Of a stretch of DNA of 64,000 nucleotides, positions 28,149-38,172 are shown one piece after another. Numbering within the stretch: position 1 is the first letter of the stretch; each line of letters opens with the position of its first letter. The translations under genes and the position numbers were made by a program. The stretch lies in contig JAQZAZ010000004.1 in the NCBI GenBank assembly GCA_029239355.1, forward strand, positions 91,553 through 155,552. Direction: 5' to 3'. This DNA comes from Sphingobacterium sp. GTDB lineage: Bacteria > Bacteroidota > Bacteroidia > Sphingobacteriales > Sphingobacteriaceae. Under the pieces are notes generated by a model. That model had not been told where the DNA came from, ran no database searches, and saw only the letters and a list, made by a program, of their open reading frames with translations.

Positions 28149-28904
28149 ATGTGGCATTTTTTCAAACGTAATACTTCGAAATATAATTTAGAATGGCTTG
28201 GGGTTGATATTCATTCACATATACTGCCGGGAATAGACGATGGTAGTACATCCATTGCCCAGAGCGTTGCCCTAATGGATTCACTCATGCAGCTAGGCAT
28301 ATCCACATTCTACTTTACGCCCCATGTGTATCAGGAAGTACATCCCAATACGCCCAGATCTATCGCAACTGCATACCAAATCCTACAGCAACAGTATACC
28401 GTGAATGGGGGCTACGCAGCAGAATATATGGTTGACAGCCACTTTCATTCCCTCATATCCAACGCGAAAGAGCAGGATTTGCTGACACTCCCTGGAAATT
28501 TCATCTTGATAGAAATGTCCTATATCCACGAAAGCCGAACCATCGAAGAGGATATTTTTAAGCTGCTGACCTTGGGCTACAAGCCCATATTGGCGCATCC
28601 AGAACGCTATATCTATTACCATGGTTCCATAGAAAATATCAAAAGATTGCGTGATCGCGGATGCTACCTGCAACTTAACCTGCTCTCTCTCTCTGGGTAC
28701 TATGGCTCGCGGGAAAAAACAGCAGCCCAACACATGATTGATGGAGGACTAATCGATTTCGTTGGTACCGATGTGCACCATAGCAAACATACCAAGGTGC
28801 TGGAACAGTACTATACAACTCATAATATCAGCATTTTATTTAAAAATTGCAGGCTAAAAAACCAAGAGCTAGGAGGACAGGTGCACGCTGTTCTACAACA
28901 ATAA
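28149..28904 (+). CDS. CpsB/YwqE-type tyrosine-protein phosphatase
   Basis: DIHSHILPGIDDGSTSIAQSVALM; ILAHPERYIYYHG; DFVGTDVHH. Confidence 0.93.
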   Translation: MWHFFKRNTSKYNLEWLGVDIHSHILPGIDDGSTSIAQSVALMDSLMQLGISTFYFTPHVYQEVHPNTPRSIATAYQILQQQYTVNGGYAAEYMVDSHFHSLISNAKEQDLLTLPGNFILIEMSYIHESRTIEEDIFKLLTLGYKPILAHPERYIYYHGSIENIKRLRDRGCYLQLNLLSLSGYYGSREKTAAQHMIDGGLIDFVGTDVHHSKHTKVLEQYYTTHNISILFKNCRLKNQELGGQVHAVLQQ

Positions 28905-28938
28905 ACTACAATTCTACAACACATACAACACCATTAAC

Positions 28939-29748
28939 ATGAGTATTCCTAAAATCAACTTACACAACGCCCAGTATTTATTATATCTCCTACTTACCTT
29001 TTTTTCACTACAGTCCTGTTCAGTAAAAAAAACGGTTTACTTTAACGATCTTCCGGCCGATTCAACCCGCTTATTGCGTGCGTCAACAGCCTTCACGGAT
29101 CCTACCATCCAACAGGATGATATATTAAATATTACCATCCAGACCTCAGACCCTACCTCGGCCGCTATTTCCAATCAGGCTACGCCTGTACAGGCTGTAG
29201 GTGCCAGTTCAGCTAGCAACGTGGGTAATCAACTGATATCTGGTTATCTGGTCGACAAAAACGGTTATATCAATATTACCCTGTTGGGCGATATCTACGT
29301 CAGGGGATTAACCACCTTTCAGGCCAGAGAAAAGATCACCAATCTGGCAAAAAAATATTATAATGATCCGAATGTCCTTGTGCGCTTCGCCAATTTCAAA
29401 GTCACCATCCTAGGAGAGGTCACCAGACCAGCGACCTATAGTTTACCCAATGAGAAAGTCACCATTCTTGACGCGATGGGACTAGCAGGGGATATGACCA
29501 TTTATGGCCGTAGGGACAACGTGCTTTTGGCGCGGGATCACGATGGACAAAAAGAGCTCGTCCGACTCAATCTTAACGACAGTAAGCTCTTTAGTTCTCC
29601 ATATTTCTATCTGAAACAAAACGACGTAATCTATGTAGAGCCTGGAAAAGGCAAGGCAGCAATGAATAATGCTTCACGGACACAAACTTTTGCACTGGTA
29701 GGCTCATTTTTATCTTTGCTAGTCGTCGTATTCACCCGTATACATTGA
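28939..29748 (+). CDS. Polysaccharide biosynthesis/export protein (Wza-like outer membrane lipoprotein)
   Basis: Lipobox TFFSLQSC; IQQDDILNITIQTSD; GYLVDKNGYINITLLGDIYVRGLT; SLBB-like VTILGEVTRPATYSLPNEKVTILDAMGLAGD. Confidence 0.93.
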   Translation: MSIPKINLHNAQYLLYLLLTFFSLQSCSVKKTVYFNDLPADSTRLLRASTAFTDPTIQQDDILNITIQTSDPTSAAISNQATPVQAVGASSASNVGNQLISGYLVDKNGYINITLLGDIYVRGLTTFQAREKITNLAKKYYNDPNVLVRFANFKVTILGEVTRPATYSLPNEKVTILDAMGLAGDMTIYGRRDNVLLARDHDGQKELVRLNLNDSKLFSSPYFYLKQNDVIYVEPGKGKAAMNNASRTQTFALVGSFLSLLVVVFTRIH

Positions 29749-29814
29749 TGTACCCAAATCCATCATTGTATTTTCATTCAACTACTAAACTTACACGCTC
29801 TAACTATCTTTTAT

Positions 29815-32178
29815 ATGAAGAAAATAAACGACTGGGAAGACGAATTAACTTTTGAAGACACCAAATCGGACAATCGTGATTTGATACAATTTATTCGACG
29901 AATCTATAGCAACTGGTATTGGTTTGCCTTATGTGCGCTCGTCGGATTAAGCCTGGCTTATCTCTACCTTCGGTATACTAACCCTACCTACACCATTAAG
30001 GCCAAATTGCTTGTGTCGGACGATAAAAAAGGTGGAATGGTGGAACCCTCAGCTTTGCTGGATCTCTCAAGCCTTATGGGCGCAAAAAATTCTGTCGACA
30101 ATGAAGTAGAGGTATTAAAAACGGCTGACCTTTTTCGGGAAGCAGTACTTGCCGAAAAAAGCTATATCACCTATTTCAACGCCGGACAGGTACATAATGC
30201 TCCAGTCATGTTGGCTCCCATTGAACTTCAACTACTTTCAAGTCCGGACTCTATTCGTGACGGCATGAGCCTTAAAGCCCTTTTAATTGACAGCAAAACC
30301 GTCGAATTGTCCAATGCAGACACGAGCTTTCGCACCACCTATGATAAGGACTTTCACCTACCCAGCGTAGGCACCGTGATCCTGCACAAAAAAGAATATC
30401 CTACTGTTGAAGGAATGACCTTTGGCTTTTCTGTTATCCCCATCAAAAAAGCGGTCGGAAGCCTAGCTGAATCGCTCAACATTGAAGTTACCAATAAAAA
30501 TGTGTCAACTATAGACCTAACGCTAAATCACGGCATTGCCCAGCGCGGCGAACAGATCTTACGGACCCTGATTCAAAAGTACATAGAACGAAATTTGCAT
30601 GATAAAAATGCCGTTGCTGATTCGACCCTTTCTTTCATCAATGCACGACTTAAATTTGTCACAGAGGAACTCGCAGGGGTAGAAAATAAAATATCCGGTT
30701 ATAAGAAGAATGCCCGCCTGTCTGACATCTCCGAGCAGAGCAAGATCCTCTTGCATACCTCTTCCGAGTATACCAAATCCCTCGCCGAAGCTGAAACGCA
30801 GCTTGCCATACTAGATGATATAAGCAAGTATCTCAAGGACAGCAGCAATCCACGGATAGTCCCGGCATCTATTATCCCGCAAGATATTTCCTTCAACACC
30901 CTGATCCCGCGCTTCAATGAGCTGGTTTTACAGCGTGAAAGGTTACTCTTGGGCAATACAGTCAATAACCCGATTATTCAAAATATTGACAAACAATTGC
31001 AGGGCCTGCGTGCGGATATGATCGCCAATATTCAAAATACAAGGCAACAACTGGATCTATCGCGGAATAAACAACAGCAAAGAAGCGACTTGCTGACAAA
31101 TCAACTTTCAGAAGTACCTACCATCGAGCGCGGGTTTATCGATCTTACGCGGATGCAGCAGATCAAACAGGAGCAATATATATTTCTACAACAAAAATGG
31201 GAAGAAACAGCTATTAGCCGAACGGCCAACGTTGCCAATGCCAAGGTAATTGATTCACCCAAGGCAGATGAATTTCCCATCGCCCCGAAAAAAAAGCTTA
31301 TCTACGTATTAGGATTGTTGGCAGGCCTGATCACGCCATTAGGAATTATTTACCTCAAAGACCTACTTAATGTACGTATTCGTTCGATAGAAGATATTAC
31401 GAGCCGGAGTAATCTGCCAGTCCTGGGAGCGATTGCACACAACCAAAGCCATGAGCAGGTTGTGATCACCAAGACTTCAAGATCACCTATAGCCGAACAG
31501 TTTAGGGCATTGCGGACCAATCTTGAGTTTGTGTTGCAGGGCGGCAAAACCATCCTATTTACCTCATCCATGTCCGGCGAAGGGAAGTCGTACATTGCCT
31601 TGAACCTAGCCGTCACACTAGCCTTACTAAATAAACGCGTGGTATTGATGGAGCTCGACCTTCGGAAACCCACCTTAACTTCCAAATTATCTATTGACGC
31701 AGGGACTGGATTTTCGCACTATGTCGTCCGTTCCGAAATGGAAATAGATGAAATCATTACCCCATCGGGCAAACATGAGTTTGTGGACCTTATTCAGGCT
31801 GGAATTATTCCCCCTAATCCCGCCGAATTGTTGGTGCTTCAACGGACAGCAGACCTGATAAACAGCCTCAAAGACCGTTACGATTACATTCTCATCGATG
31901 CTCCGCCAGTGGGGCTAGTTACTGACGCACAACTATTAAATCGCTATGCCGATGTCTGTCTTTATATCATCCGTCAAGACTTCACTTTCAAGGAGCAGTT
32001 ATTTATTCCAAACGACCTGGAAAAGAAAGGAAAAATCAAACCCATACAGTTTGTGGTCAATGATGTTCAGGCCAAAGGAAGCTATCAGCGAAATTATGGC
32101 TATGGTTACGGCTACGGTTATGGCGATTATGGGCAAGAAGAGAAACAGCCCTGGTGGAAATTTTGGAACAAGAAATAA
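29815..32178 (+). CDS. Wzc-like polysaccharide co-polymerase / tyrosine autokinase
   Basis: Wzz-like N-terminus; Walker A SSMSGEGKSYIALNLAV; VVLMELDLRKPTL; YILIDAPPVGLVTDAQLL; Tyr-rich tail YQRNYGYGYGYGYGDYGQEEKQPWW. Confidence 0.95.
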   Translation: MKKINDWEDELTFEDTKSDNRDLIQFIRRIYSNWYWFALCALVGLSLAYLYLRYTNPTYTIKAKLLVSDDKKGGMVEPSALLDLSSLMGAKNSVDNEVEVLKTADLFREAVLAEKSYITYFNAGQVHNAPVMLAPIELQLLSSPDSIRDGMSLKALLIDSKTVELSNADTSFRTTYDKDFHLPSVGTVILHKKEYPTVEGMTFGFSVIPIKKAVGSLAESLNIEVTNKNVSTIDLTLNHGIAQRGEQILRTLIQKYIERNLHDKNAVADSTLSFINARLKFVTEELAGVENKISGYKKNARLSDISEQSKILLHTSSEYTKSLAEAETQLAILDDISKYLKDSSNPRIVPASIIPQDISFNTLIPRFNELVLQRERLLLGNTVNNPIIQNIDKQLQGLRADMIANIQNTRQQLDLSRNKQQQRSDLLTNQLSEVPTIERGFIDLTRMQQIKQEQYIFLQQKWEETAISRTANVANAKVIDSPKADEFPIAPKKKLIYVLGLLAGLITPLGIIYLKDLLNVRIRSIEDITSRSNLPVLGAIAHNQSHEQVVITKTSRSPIAEQFRALRTNLEFVLQGGKTILFTSSMSGEGKSYIALNLAVTLALLNKRVVLMELDLRKPTLTSKLSIDAGTGFSHYVVRSEMEIDEIITPSGKHEFVDLIQAGIIPPNPAELLVLQRTADLINSLKDRYDYILIDAPPVGLVTDAQLLNRYADVCLYIIRQDFTFKEQLFIPNDLEKKGKIKPIQFVVNDVQAKGSYQRNYGYGYGYGYGDYGQEEKQPWWKFWNKK

Positions 32179-32196
32179 AAATAAAGCAATCACTCC

Positions 32197-33738
32197 ATGA
32201 ATAATCCCGCTAAACGAATATTATTGAACACGAGTTTTCTATATGGCAAGCTTATCTTCTCGGCCTTTGTCACATTATACAGTACCCGGATCTTAATCAG
32301 TGCACTGGGCATTGCCGATTTTGGTATTTATAACCTGATCGCAGGCGTTATCCTGATGCTTGCTTTTATCAATGGAGCCATGACCATCACCACCCAGCGC
32401 TACCTTTCGTATCATCTCGGGAAAAATGATAGCCATACGTTAACAAAAATATTCAATTCGAGTGTGAGCATCCACTTTATGATCAGCCTTATCATTGTCA
32501 TCATCCTCGAAGTACTTAGCATTTGGCTCTTGGGTGGTTTTCTTAAAATTCCGGGCGACAAGCAGTTTGAAGCTACCTGTTGCTACCATATGATGGTCAT
32601 CAGCACCTTTTTTACTGTCAATGCTGTCCCATATGATTCACTGATCAATGCCAAAGAAGACATGCGATTTGACGCCATCATTGGCATCGTCGAGACAATG
32701 CTCAAGCTAATGGCAGCGTATTATATCACCTTTTTCAGCGCGCATAAATTGATTGCTTACAGTGCCGGCATCGTGTTTACCACCATTGTGATCCGTATTG
32801 CAAAATCATTATGGTGCCGAATAAAATACCAGGAGTCCAGCATACAGATGAAATGGTTAAGAGAAGGATATCTTTTTCGTGAAATGCTATCCTATGCCAC
32901 CTGGAACCTATTTGGATCGATCTGTTATGTCGCCTCCAGCCAAGGCATTGCGGTCGTACTAAACCGCTTTTTGGGCGTCAATATGAATGGTACATATGCG
33001 ATTTCACAGCAAATGAATTCCCAGCTTCAGTCCTTCTCTGTGATCATTTCAAAAGCCCTAAATCCACAGATCATGAAAAGTGAGGGTATTGGAGACCGGG
33101 CGCGGATGACCAAGCTCTCTTTGCTCTCGTCCAAAAGTTCCACCCTATTGCTGCTATTTGTAGTCATTCCCCTCATTGCCGAGATGAATGGCGTCCTTCA
33201 CCTTTGGCTTCCCAAAATACCACCAACAACCGGGCTTTTTTGTACAGTTGTCCTGATCAATGCAGTCATTAATCAGCTATCAACGGGATTAAAATCCGCT
33301 GTGCAAGCCAGCGGAAACATCAAGCTGTATCAATCTGTTGTGGGCAGCACTATTATTCTGATTGTCCCCATAACCTATATTTTGCTGCAATTTGGTTGTA
33401 CTGTATTTCAGGTACTTTTGGCCATGAGCAGCATGGAAGTTGTATCGCTGACATTGCGTTTAATCATCTGTCATAAAGTCACCAAAATAGGAATCAATCG
33501 TTTTTTCAGTGAGGTCATTATCAAAGTTTTATTGGTATCGAGTGTTGCCGTATGTACCATGATGTTACTTCAATACTGTCTTAATTTCTCCATCCTCCGC
33601 CTGTTTCTTACTGTCATGCTCAATGCCATCGTCATGTCCCTCAGCATCTACCTGTTGGGCATCAATGCATCGGAGCGGACGATGGTGAATGCGGCTATTA
33701 AAAAGATAAAGAAAAAAAATATAAGTCTTAGTGTATGA
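32197..33738 (+). CDS. Oligosaccharide flippase (Wzx-like)
   Basis: Multi-TM; RILLNTSFLYGKLIFSAFVTLYSTRILISALGIADFGIYNLIAGVILML. Confidence 0.9.
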   Translation: MNNPAKRILLNTSFLYGKLIFSAFVTLYSTRILISALGIADFGIYNLIAGVILMLAFINGAMTITTQRYLSYHLGKNDSHTLTKIFNSSVSIHFMISLIIVIILEVLSIWLLGGFLKIPGDKQFEATCCYHMMVISTFFTVNAVPYDSLINAKEDMRFDAIIGIVETMLKLMAAYYITFFSAHKLIAYSAGIVFTTIVIRIAKSLWCRIKYQESSIQMKWLREGYLFREMLSYATWNLFGSICYVASSQGIAVVLNRFLGVNMNGTYAISQQMNSQLQSFSVIISKALNPQIMKSEGIGDRARMTKLSLLSSKSSTLLLLFVVIPLIAEMNGVLHLWLPKIPPTTGLFCTVVLINAVINQLSTGLKSAVQASGNIKLYQSVVGSTIILIVPITYILLQFGCTVFQVLLAMSSMEVVSLTLRLIICHKVTKIGINRFFSEVIIKVLLVSSVAVCTMMLLQYCLNFSILRLFLTVMLNAIVMSLSIYLLGINASERTMVNAAIKKIKKKNISLSV

Positions 33739-34721
33739 ATCGTTTAAAAGCTATATTAGGTAAGAACGCATTAGTTTACATGCGTGTTTTCCGCATCTAT
33801 TACTATGATCTGGTCAGATTTTACAACTATTCAAATGTAAAACAGCTATTTTCTAACGAGGATGCTTACAAAGGTCGTCTGACTATCCTATACCATGTGA
33901 TCGAGAAAGGCTTAACCATGCCCGAGACTAGACTTGGATTTGGCCTACCGGTCATCAAGGATCTCATCGAACTCTTACAAAAATTTAAGAAGGAAGGTTA
34001 TGACACCAGGTGTTTAGAGTATCAGCATAGCAAGAACGTATTGGCAGAATATTTTTACTTTCATCAGGAACAAGCTTATACTTTGCCCGAAGAGATTACT
34101 CAAAAGTATCAGGAATTCTCCAATTCGATTGTACAAGCCCCTCAGGTTCATCAACTACGATTTACACGGGAAGAATATTTCAAATACAAGGATCATCCTT
34201 TTGATCTTTTCTCATCGTCGCGCTATTCATGCCGCAATTATTCTAGCAGGCCCATTCCCGCAGAAATCTTAAAAAAATGCATTAGTCTGGCCATGAAATC
34301 ACCAACATCCTGCAATCGGCAGCTCAATCGAATTTATGTGGTCACATCGCCCGGAGTAAAAGAAGAAGTACTTAAACTTCAATATGGCAACCGGGGCTTT
34401 GGACATTTGGCGAGCACGCTATTTATTTTAACGGCCAATATATCCTATTTTCAAGGGCCAAATGACCGAAATGAATCCTACATAAATACAGGCATGTTTG
34501 CCATGTCATTGCTCAACGCACTTCATCACCATGAGATTGGAGCCTGCCCGCTTAATTGGAGCGTAGACCATAAACGGGATACGTGTTTACGCAAGCTCCT
34601 TCATATACCCGATAATGAACGGATTGGTTTAGTAATTTCGGCGGGCTATTTACCAGATACGCTAGAAATTGCCTCTTCACCACGGTTAGAAGTCGATCAA
34701 ATCACTAAATTTTTTGCTTAA
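33735..34721 (+). CDS. Nitroreductase family protein inside the EPS operon
   Basis: SSRYSCRNYSSRPIPAEILKKCISLAMKSPTSCNRQLNRIYVVTS; NTGMFAMSLLNALHHHEIGACPLNW; overlaps the upstream gene by 4 bp (ATGA). Confidence 0.85.
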   Translation: MNRLKAILGKNALVYMRVFRIYYYDLVRFYNYSNVKQLFSNEDAYKGRLTILYHVIEKGLTMPETRLGFGLPVIKDLIELLQKFKKEGYDTRCLEYQHSKNVLAEYFYFHQEQAYTLPEEITQKYQEFSNSIVQAPQVHQLRFTREEYFKYKDHPFDLFSSSRYSCRNYSSRPIPAEILKKCISLAMKSPTSCNRQLNRIYVVTSPGVKEEVLKLQYGNRGFGHLASTLFILTANISYFQGPNDRNESYINTGMFAMSLLNALHHHEIGACPLNWSVDHKRDTCLRKLLHIPDNERIGLVISAGYLPDTLEIASSPRLEVDQITKFFA

Positions 34722-35833
34722 TGAAAATCGGAATTGTTACTTTTCACAATGTTTATAACTATGGCGGCATGTTGCAAGCCTATGCCTTATGTCAATTTTT
34801 GAATCAGAAATACGCTAATTGCTATTGTATTGATTATCAACAGGAGGCACTAGCCAAAAAATATAGCCATCAATTGTGGGATACGGAAAAAACGTCCGTG
34901 CAAAATGTCAAACATTTTATAAGCTATTATTTGCTCAGGCGCAATTATAAAAAGGAAAAAAAGTTTAACGCTTTTTTACAGCACTATATTCCGCTCACAT
35001 CGCCAGTACATCATATCGGCGAATTTCGTGCAATTTCATCCAGCTTCGACATTTTAGTGAGTGGCAGTGATCAGCTCTGGAATCCCCAGTTTACTGGAGG
35101 CCAGTTGGACCCGGTTTATCTCTTGGATACCAATCATTCACCCCGCAAATTTGCTTACGCATCGAGTGCGGGCGCCCGTGACTTTAATGCCTTGGAGCTC
35201 CAGCAACTGAAGCAGTATCTCGACAGTTATCAAGCAGTCGCCGTACGGGAAGAATATTTACGGCAGCAGCTTAACCCCATTAGACAGGATGTGCAGGTCG
35301 TCTTGGATCCAACCCTCTTACTTAACAAAAGCAATTGGCTAAGCATCCGCCAACCGGTAAAGGGGTTACCAAAAGAATTTATTTTGCTCTACACCTTTGA
35401 TAACGATACCAAAACCATTGCAATTGCCCACCGTATCGCACGAGAATTATCCTTACCGATCGTTTCCCTTTTCAAAGTAAAAACCAAGCTGCCCATCCAG
35501 TACACCCTTGCAGACCTGGGACCCGCCGAATTTTTGGATGTACTCGACCAATGCCGTTTTGTTGTCTCCAATTCATTTCATGGGACAGCCTTCGCTATTA
35601 ACTTCCAAAAAGACTTTTATAGTATCTACAAGCCGTCTAACCCCCACCGTGTCCTCAATCTTGTAAAAAAACTGAGCCTCGAAAATAGGGTTATAAACAG
35701 TATTCAGGACCTCCCCCAAGTAAGCCAATGGACCATAGATTATAGCGTGCCCATGGCAGCACTGGAGGTGGAGCGCACTTTCGCTGACAACTTTTTGACC
35801 TTTCAGTACGATGGAGATCTTCAGCAGGCATAA
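34721..35833 (+). CDS. Polysaccharide pyruvyl transferase family protein
   Basis: MKIGIVTFHNVYNYGGMLQAYALCQFL; VSGSDQLWNPQFTGG; VVSNSFHGTAFAINFQKDFYSI. Confidence 0.93.
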   Translation: MKIGIVTFHNVYNYGGMLQAYALCQFLNQKYANCYCIDYQQEALAKKYSHQLWDTEKTSVQNVKHFISYYLLRRNYKKEKKFNAFLQHYIPLTSPVHHIGEFRAISSSFDILVSGSDQLWNPQFTGGQLDPVYLLDTNHSPRKFAYASSAGARDFNALELQQLKQYLDSYQAVAVREEYLRQQLNPIRQDVQVVLDPTLLLNKSNWLSIRQPVKGLPKEFILLYTFDNDTKTIAIAHRIARELSLPIVSLFKVKTKLPIQYTLADLGPAEFLDVLDQCRFVVSNSFHGTAFAINFQKDFYSIYKPSNPHRVLNLVKKLSLENRVINSIQDLPQVSQWTIDYSVPMAALEVERTFADNFLTFQYDGDLQQA

Positions 35834-37070
35834 CAAACTTAGCTCCACAGGCGCATTCGTGCTATTGTTCAGTTTACTCTATGTCCGGTTATTCCGGCCA
35901 TTAGGGTTTACAGACGATATCTGGAAACTATTTTTTTACCCTGTTCTCTTATATCTGATGGGATCAGTTGCATCTGGATTTTTCAACAGTCGCTACAAAG
36001 ATGTATTTTCAAATCCCATTCGCTTATTTGTTGGGATCATCTTCCTCTCCTCGCTGGTCTGTATGATGACCTGGGGGCAGAGTATTATCGATACACTGCT
36101 CTCCTGCCTGCCCTATTTTTCCTTCCTGCTCTATTTTTATTTGCTTCAGCGCAATCTTAAAACGAAGGAAGTGGAGAAATTATTATGGTGGTTTACAGTG
36201 CTCTTTATACTCTGCTTTTACATCGCACTAGCTGTAGCGCCAACACGGTTATTTTTGGGTTATGGCGAAATAGGAAAGGAAATCGATACCGAACGAGGTC
36301 TGTCGAGAATCCGTTTGACACTCATAGGTGGCGGCCCCTTGTATCTGGCCTTTTTCCTTGCCATAAATAAGTATAAGATGCAGCGCAATAAGAACAAATG
36401 GCTCATACTGATCGTGATCTTTTTTATCACCATCGTGCTTCAATTAGGCCGTCAGACCATTGTGATTAGCCTATTGCTCGGATTATTATTTTACCTGAAA
36501 GGGTCGAGTTTCGCCAAAAAACTTGGTGCCATTATTGCCCTGGGGAGCCTGGTATTTATACTCCCCATCCTTGCTGCCAATATCTTTCAGGGGCTACAAG
36601 AACGAACCAATAAAGAGCTGGAATCCCAACAGGACGGGGATGACAATGTCCGGCTTGCGGCCTATAAATTTTATTTTAACGATGTCTCCCGGAGCCCTTT
36701 AAACGATATTTTTGGCAATGGCATGTTTTCCCTGGGCAAGTCACGCTATGGAGATTTTGTCGATAAAAACGGTCGTAGTCAGGGGCTGATCCCTGCCGAT
36801 GTAGGTTATGCCTCCATCTTTCTCTATTTTGGTGTTTTGGGTTTGCTATTTTTCGGCACCTTGCTCTTTAAGGTCATACGGTTGAAAGTCGCGCCACAAT
36901 ACAGTTACCTTAAATACTATATTTATTTTCTGTTTATCGGAAATATTGCAGGGTCTACCCTATTGGGCACCATCCCCACGCTCTGTTTAGCACTATATAT
37001 GTTAAGCAAAGGCAACTTATTATATCATTATCAACTTCAGCAAAAGTCCATTAGCCATGCAAAAACTTAA
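35811..37070 (+). CDS. O-antigen polymerase-like integral membrane protein (Wzy candidate)
   Basis: Multi-TM; large loop with GLSRIRLTLIGGGPLYLAFFLAINKYK and NDIFGNGMFSLGKSRYGDF; EPS-locus position. Confidence 0.78.
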   Translation: MEIFSRHNKLSSTGAFVLLFSLLYVRLFRPLGFTDDIWKLFFYPVLLYLMGSVASGFFNSRYKDVFSNPIRLFVGIIFLSSLVCMMTWGQSIIDTLLSCLPYFSFLLYFYLLQRNLKTKEVEKLLWWFTVLFILCFYIALAVAPTRLFLGYGEIGKEIDTERGLSRIRLTLIGGGPLYLAFFLAINKYKMQRNKNKWLILIVIFFITIVLQLGRQTIVISLLLGLLFYLKGSSFAKKLGAIIALGSLVFILPILAANIFQGLQERTNKELESQQDGDDNVRLAAYKFYFNDVSRSPLNDIFGNGMFSLGKSRYGDFVDKNGRSQGLIPADVGYASIFLYFGVLGLLFFGTLLFKVIRLKVAPQYSYLKYYIYFLFIGNIAGSTLLGTIPTLCLALYMLSKGNLLYHYQLQQKSISHAKT

Positions 37071-38172
37071 GATATTACATGTCGTTCACGATTTTCTCTT
37101 TGGGGGTATAGAAAGTTACTTGTATTACCTGATTCAGGCTCAATTACAAAACCCGAGCCTCGAAGTAGCCATTTTATGCTGCCAGGCCAAAGATAAGGTA
37201 GCCAACAGAAGAATGCTGGATCTCGACGTTAAAATATACTTTCAAGTCCTTAAGCCCTTTGATCTGCGCTTATCCCGCTATCAAAATATCCACAACATTG
37301 TCAAGGACTACGATATTGCGCAGCTTCATATTTTTAAGCCACTCCTCTTGCGCACATTGGCACAGTCAGGTATACCTATCATCTTCACTATACATACTGC
37401 CGGCGCGATCCGGAGAAAGCAAAGCTATTACCATAAAATGAAAGCAGGATTACAAGTGTGGCAGATGAACAATCACTGCAAAGGTATCGTCAGCAACTCC
37501 ACATACTCCAAACAATATTGGATAGACAAAGGGCTGCAAACGACCTACAATAAAGTCATTTACAATGGTGTACATTTTGTCCAAACAGCTGACAGCAGCT
37601 TGGTATTTGAGCATTTTCCCGCATGCAAGGGCAAATTTATCATTGGGACAAGCAGTAGGTTTATCAGCTGGAAGCGTGTAGACCTACTCATCCAGAGCTT
37701 TGCCAAAATAAGCACAGATTACCCAGAAGCCATCCTACTTTTAGTTGGCGACGGCCCAGAAAGAGAAAAGCTCGAGCGGTTGGTTGAAGAGCTAAATTTA
37801 ACCGGTCGCATCTATTTAACCGGTTACCAAAAAAATGTGAGTGCCTATCAACAGGCTATGGATATTTGTGTCTTTCCATCCGTTTCCGAACCTTTTGGGC
37901 TGGTGGCCATCGAGTGCCTCCATTTGGGTAAGCCCGTCCTGGTCATGCAAGATGGTGGCGGTTTGACCGAACTGATTGAGCAAATAGAACCAACATTCAT
38001 TGCCAAAGATGAAGATCATCTCAGTGAATTGCTACGCCAACACCTCAACAACTCAGCTGTAAACGATCCATCGCTACAGCGAAAACGCAGGGACTATGCC
38101 GAGAATTTTAATATCCTGAAAATCGAAAAGCAATATTATACATTTTACCAAAGCCTAATTAACCATGCCTAA
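37057..38172 (+). CDS. Glycosyltransferase family 4
   Basis: LKILHVVHDFLFGGIESYLYYLI; LLVGDGPEREKLERLVEELNLTGRIYLTGY; VFPSVSEPFGLVAIECLHLGKPVL. Confidence 0.95.
   Translation: MQKLKILHVVHDFLFGGIESYLYYLIQAQLQNPSLEVAILCCQAKDKVANRRMLDLDVKIYFQVLKPFDLRLSRYQNIHNIVKDYDIAQLHIFKPLLLRTLAQSGIPIIFTIHTAGAIRRKQSYYHKMKAGLQVWQMNNHCKGIVSNSTYSKQYWIDKGLQTTYNKVIYNGVHFVQTADSSLVFEHFPACKGKFIIGTSSRFISWKRVDLLIQSFAKISTDYPEAILLLVGDGPEREKLERLVEELNLTGRIYLTGYQKNVSAYQQAMDICVFPSVSEPFGLVAIECLHLGKPVLVMQDGGGLTELIEQIEPTFIAKDEDHLSELLRQHLNNSAVNDPSLQRKRRDYAENFNILKIEKQYYTFYQSLINHA

Noticed and set aside
32098-32140. Possible CRISPR or tandem repeat array from the TATGGCTATGGTTACGG repeats
   Set aside because: It is the coding sequence of the Tyr-Gly tail of the Wzc-like kinase.
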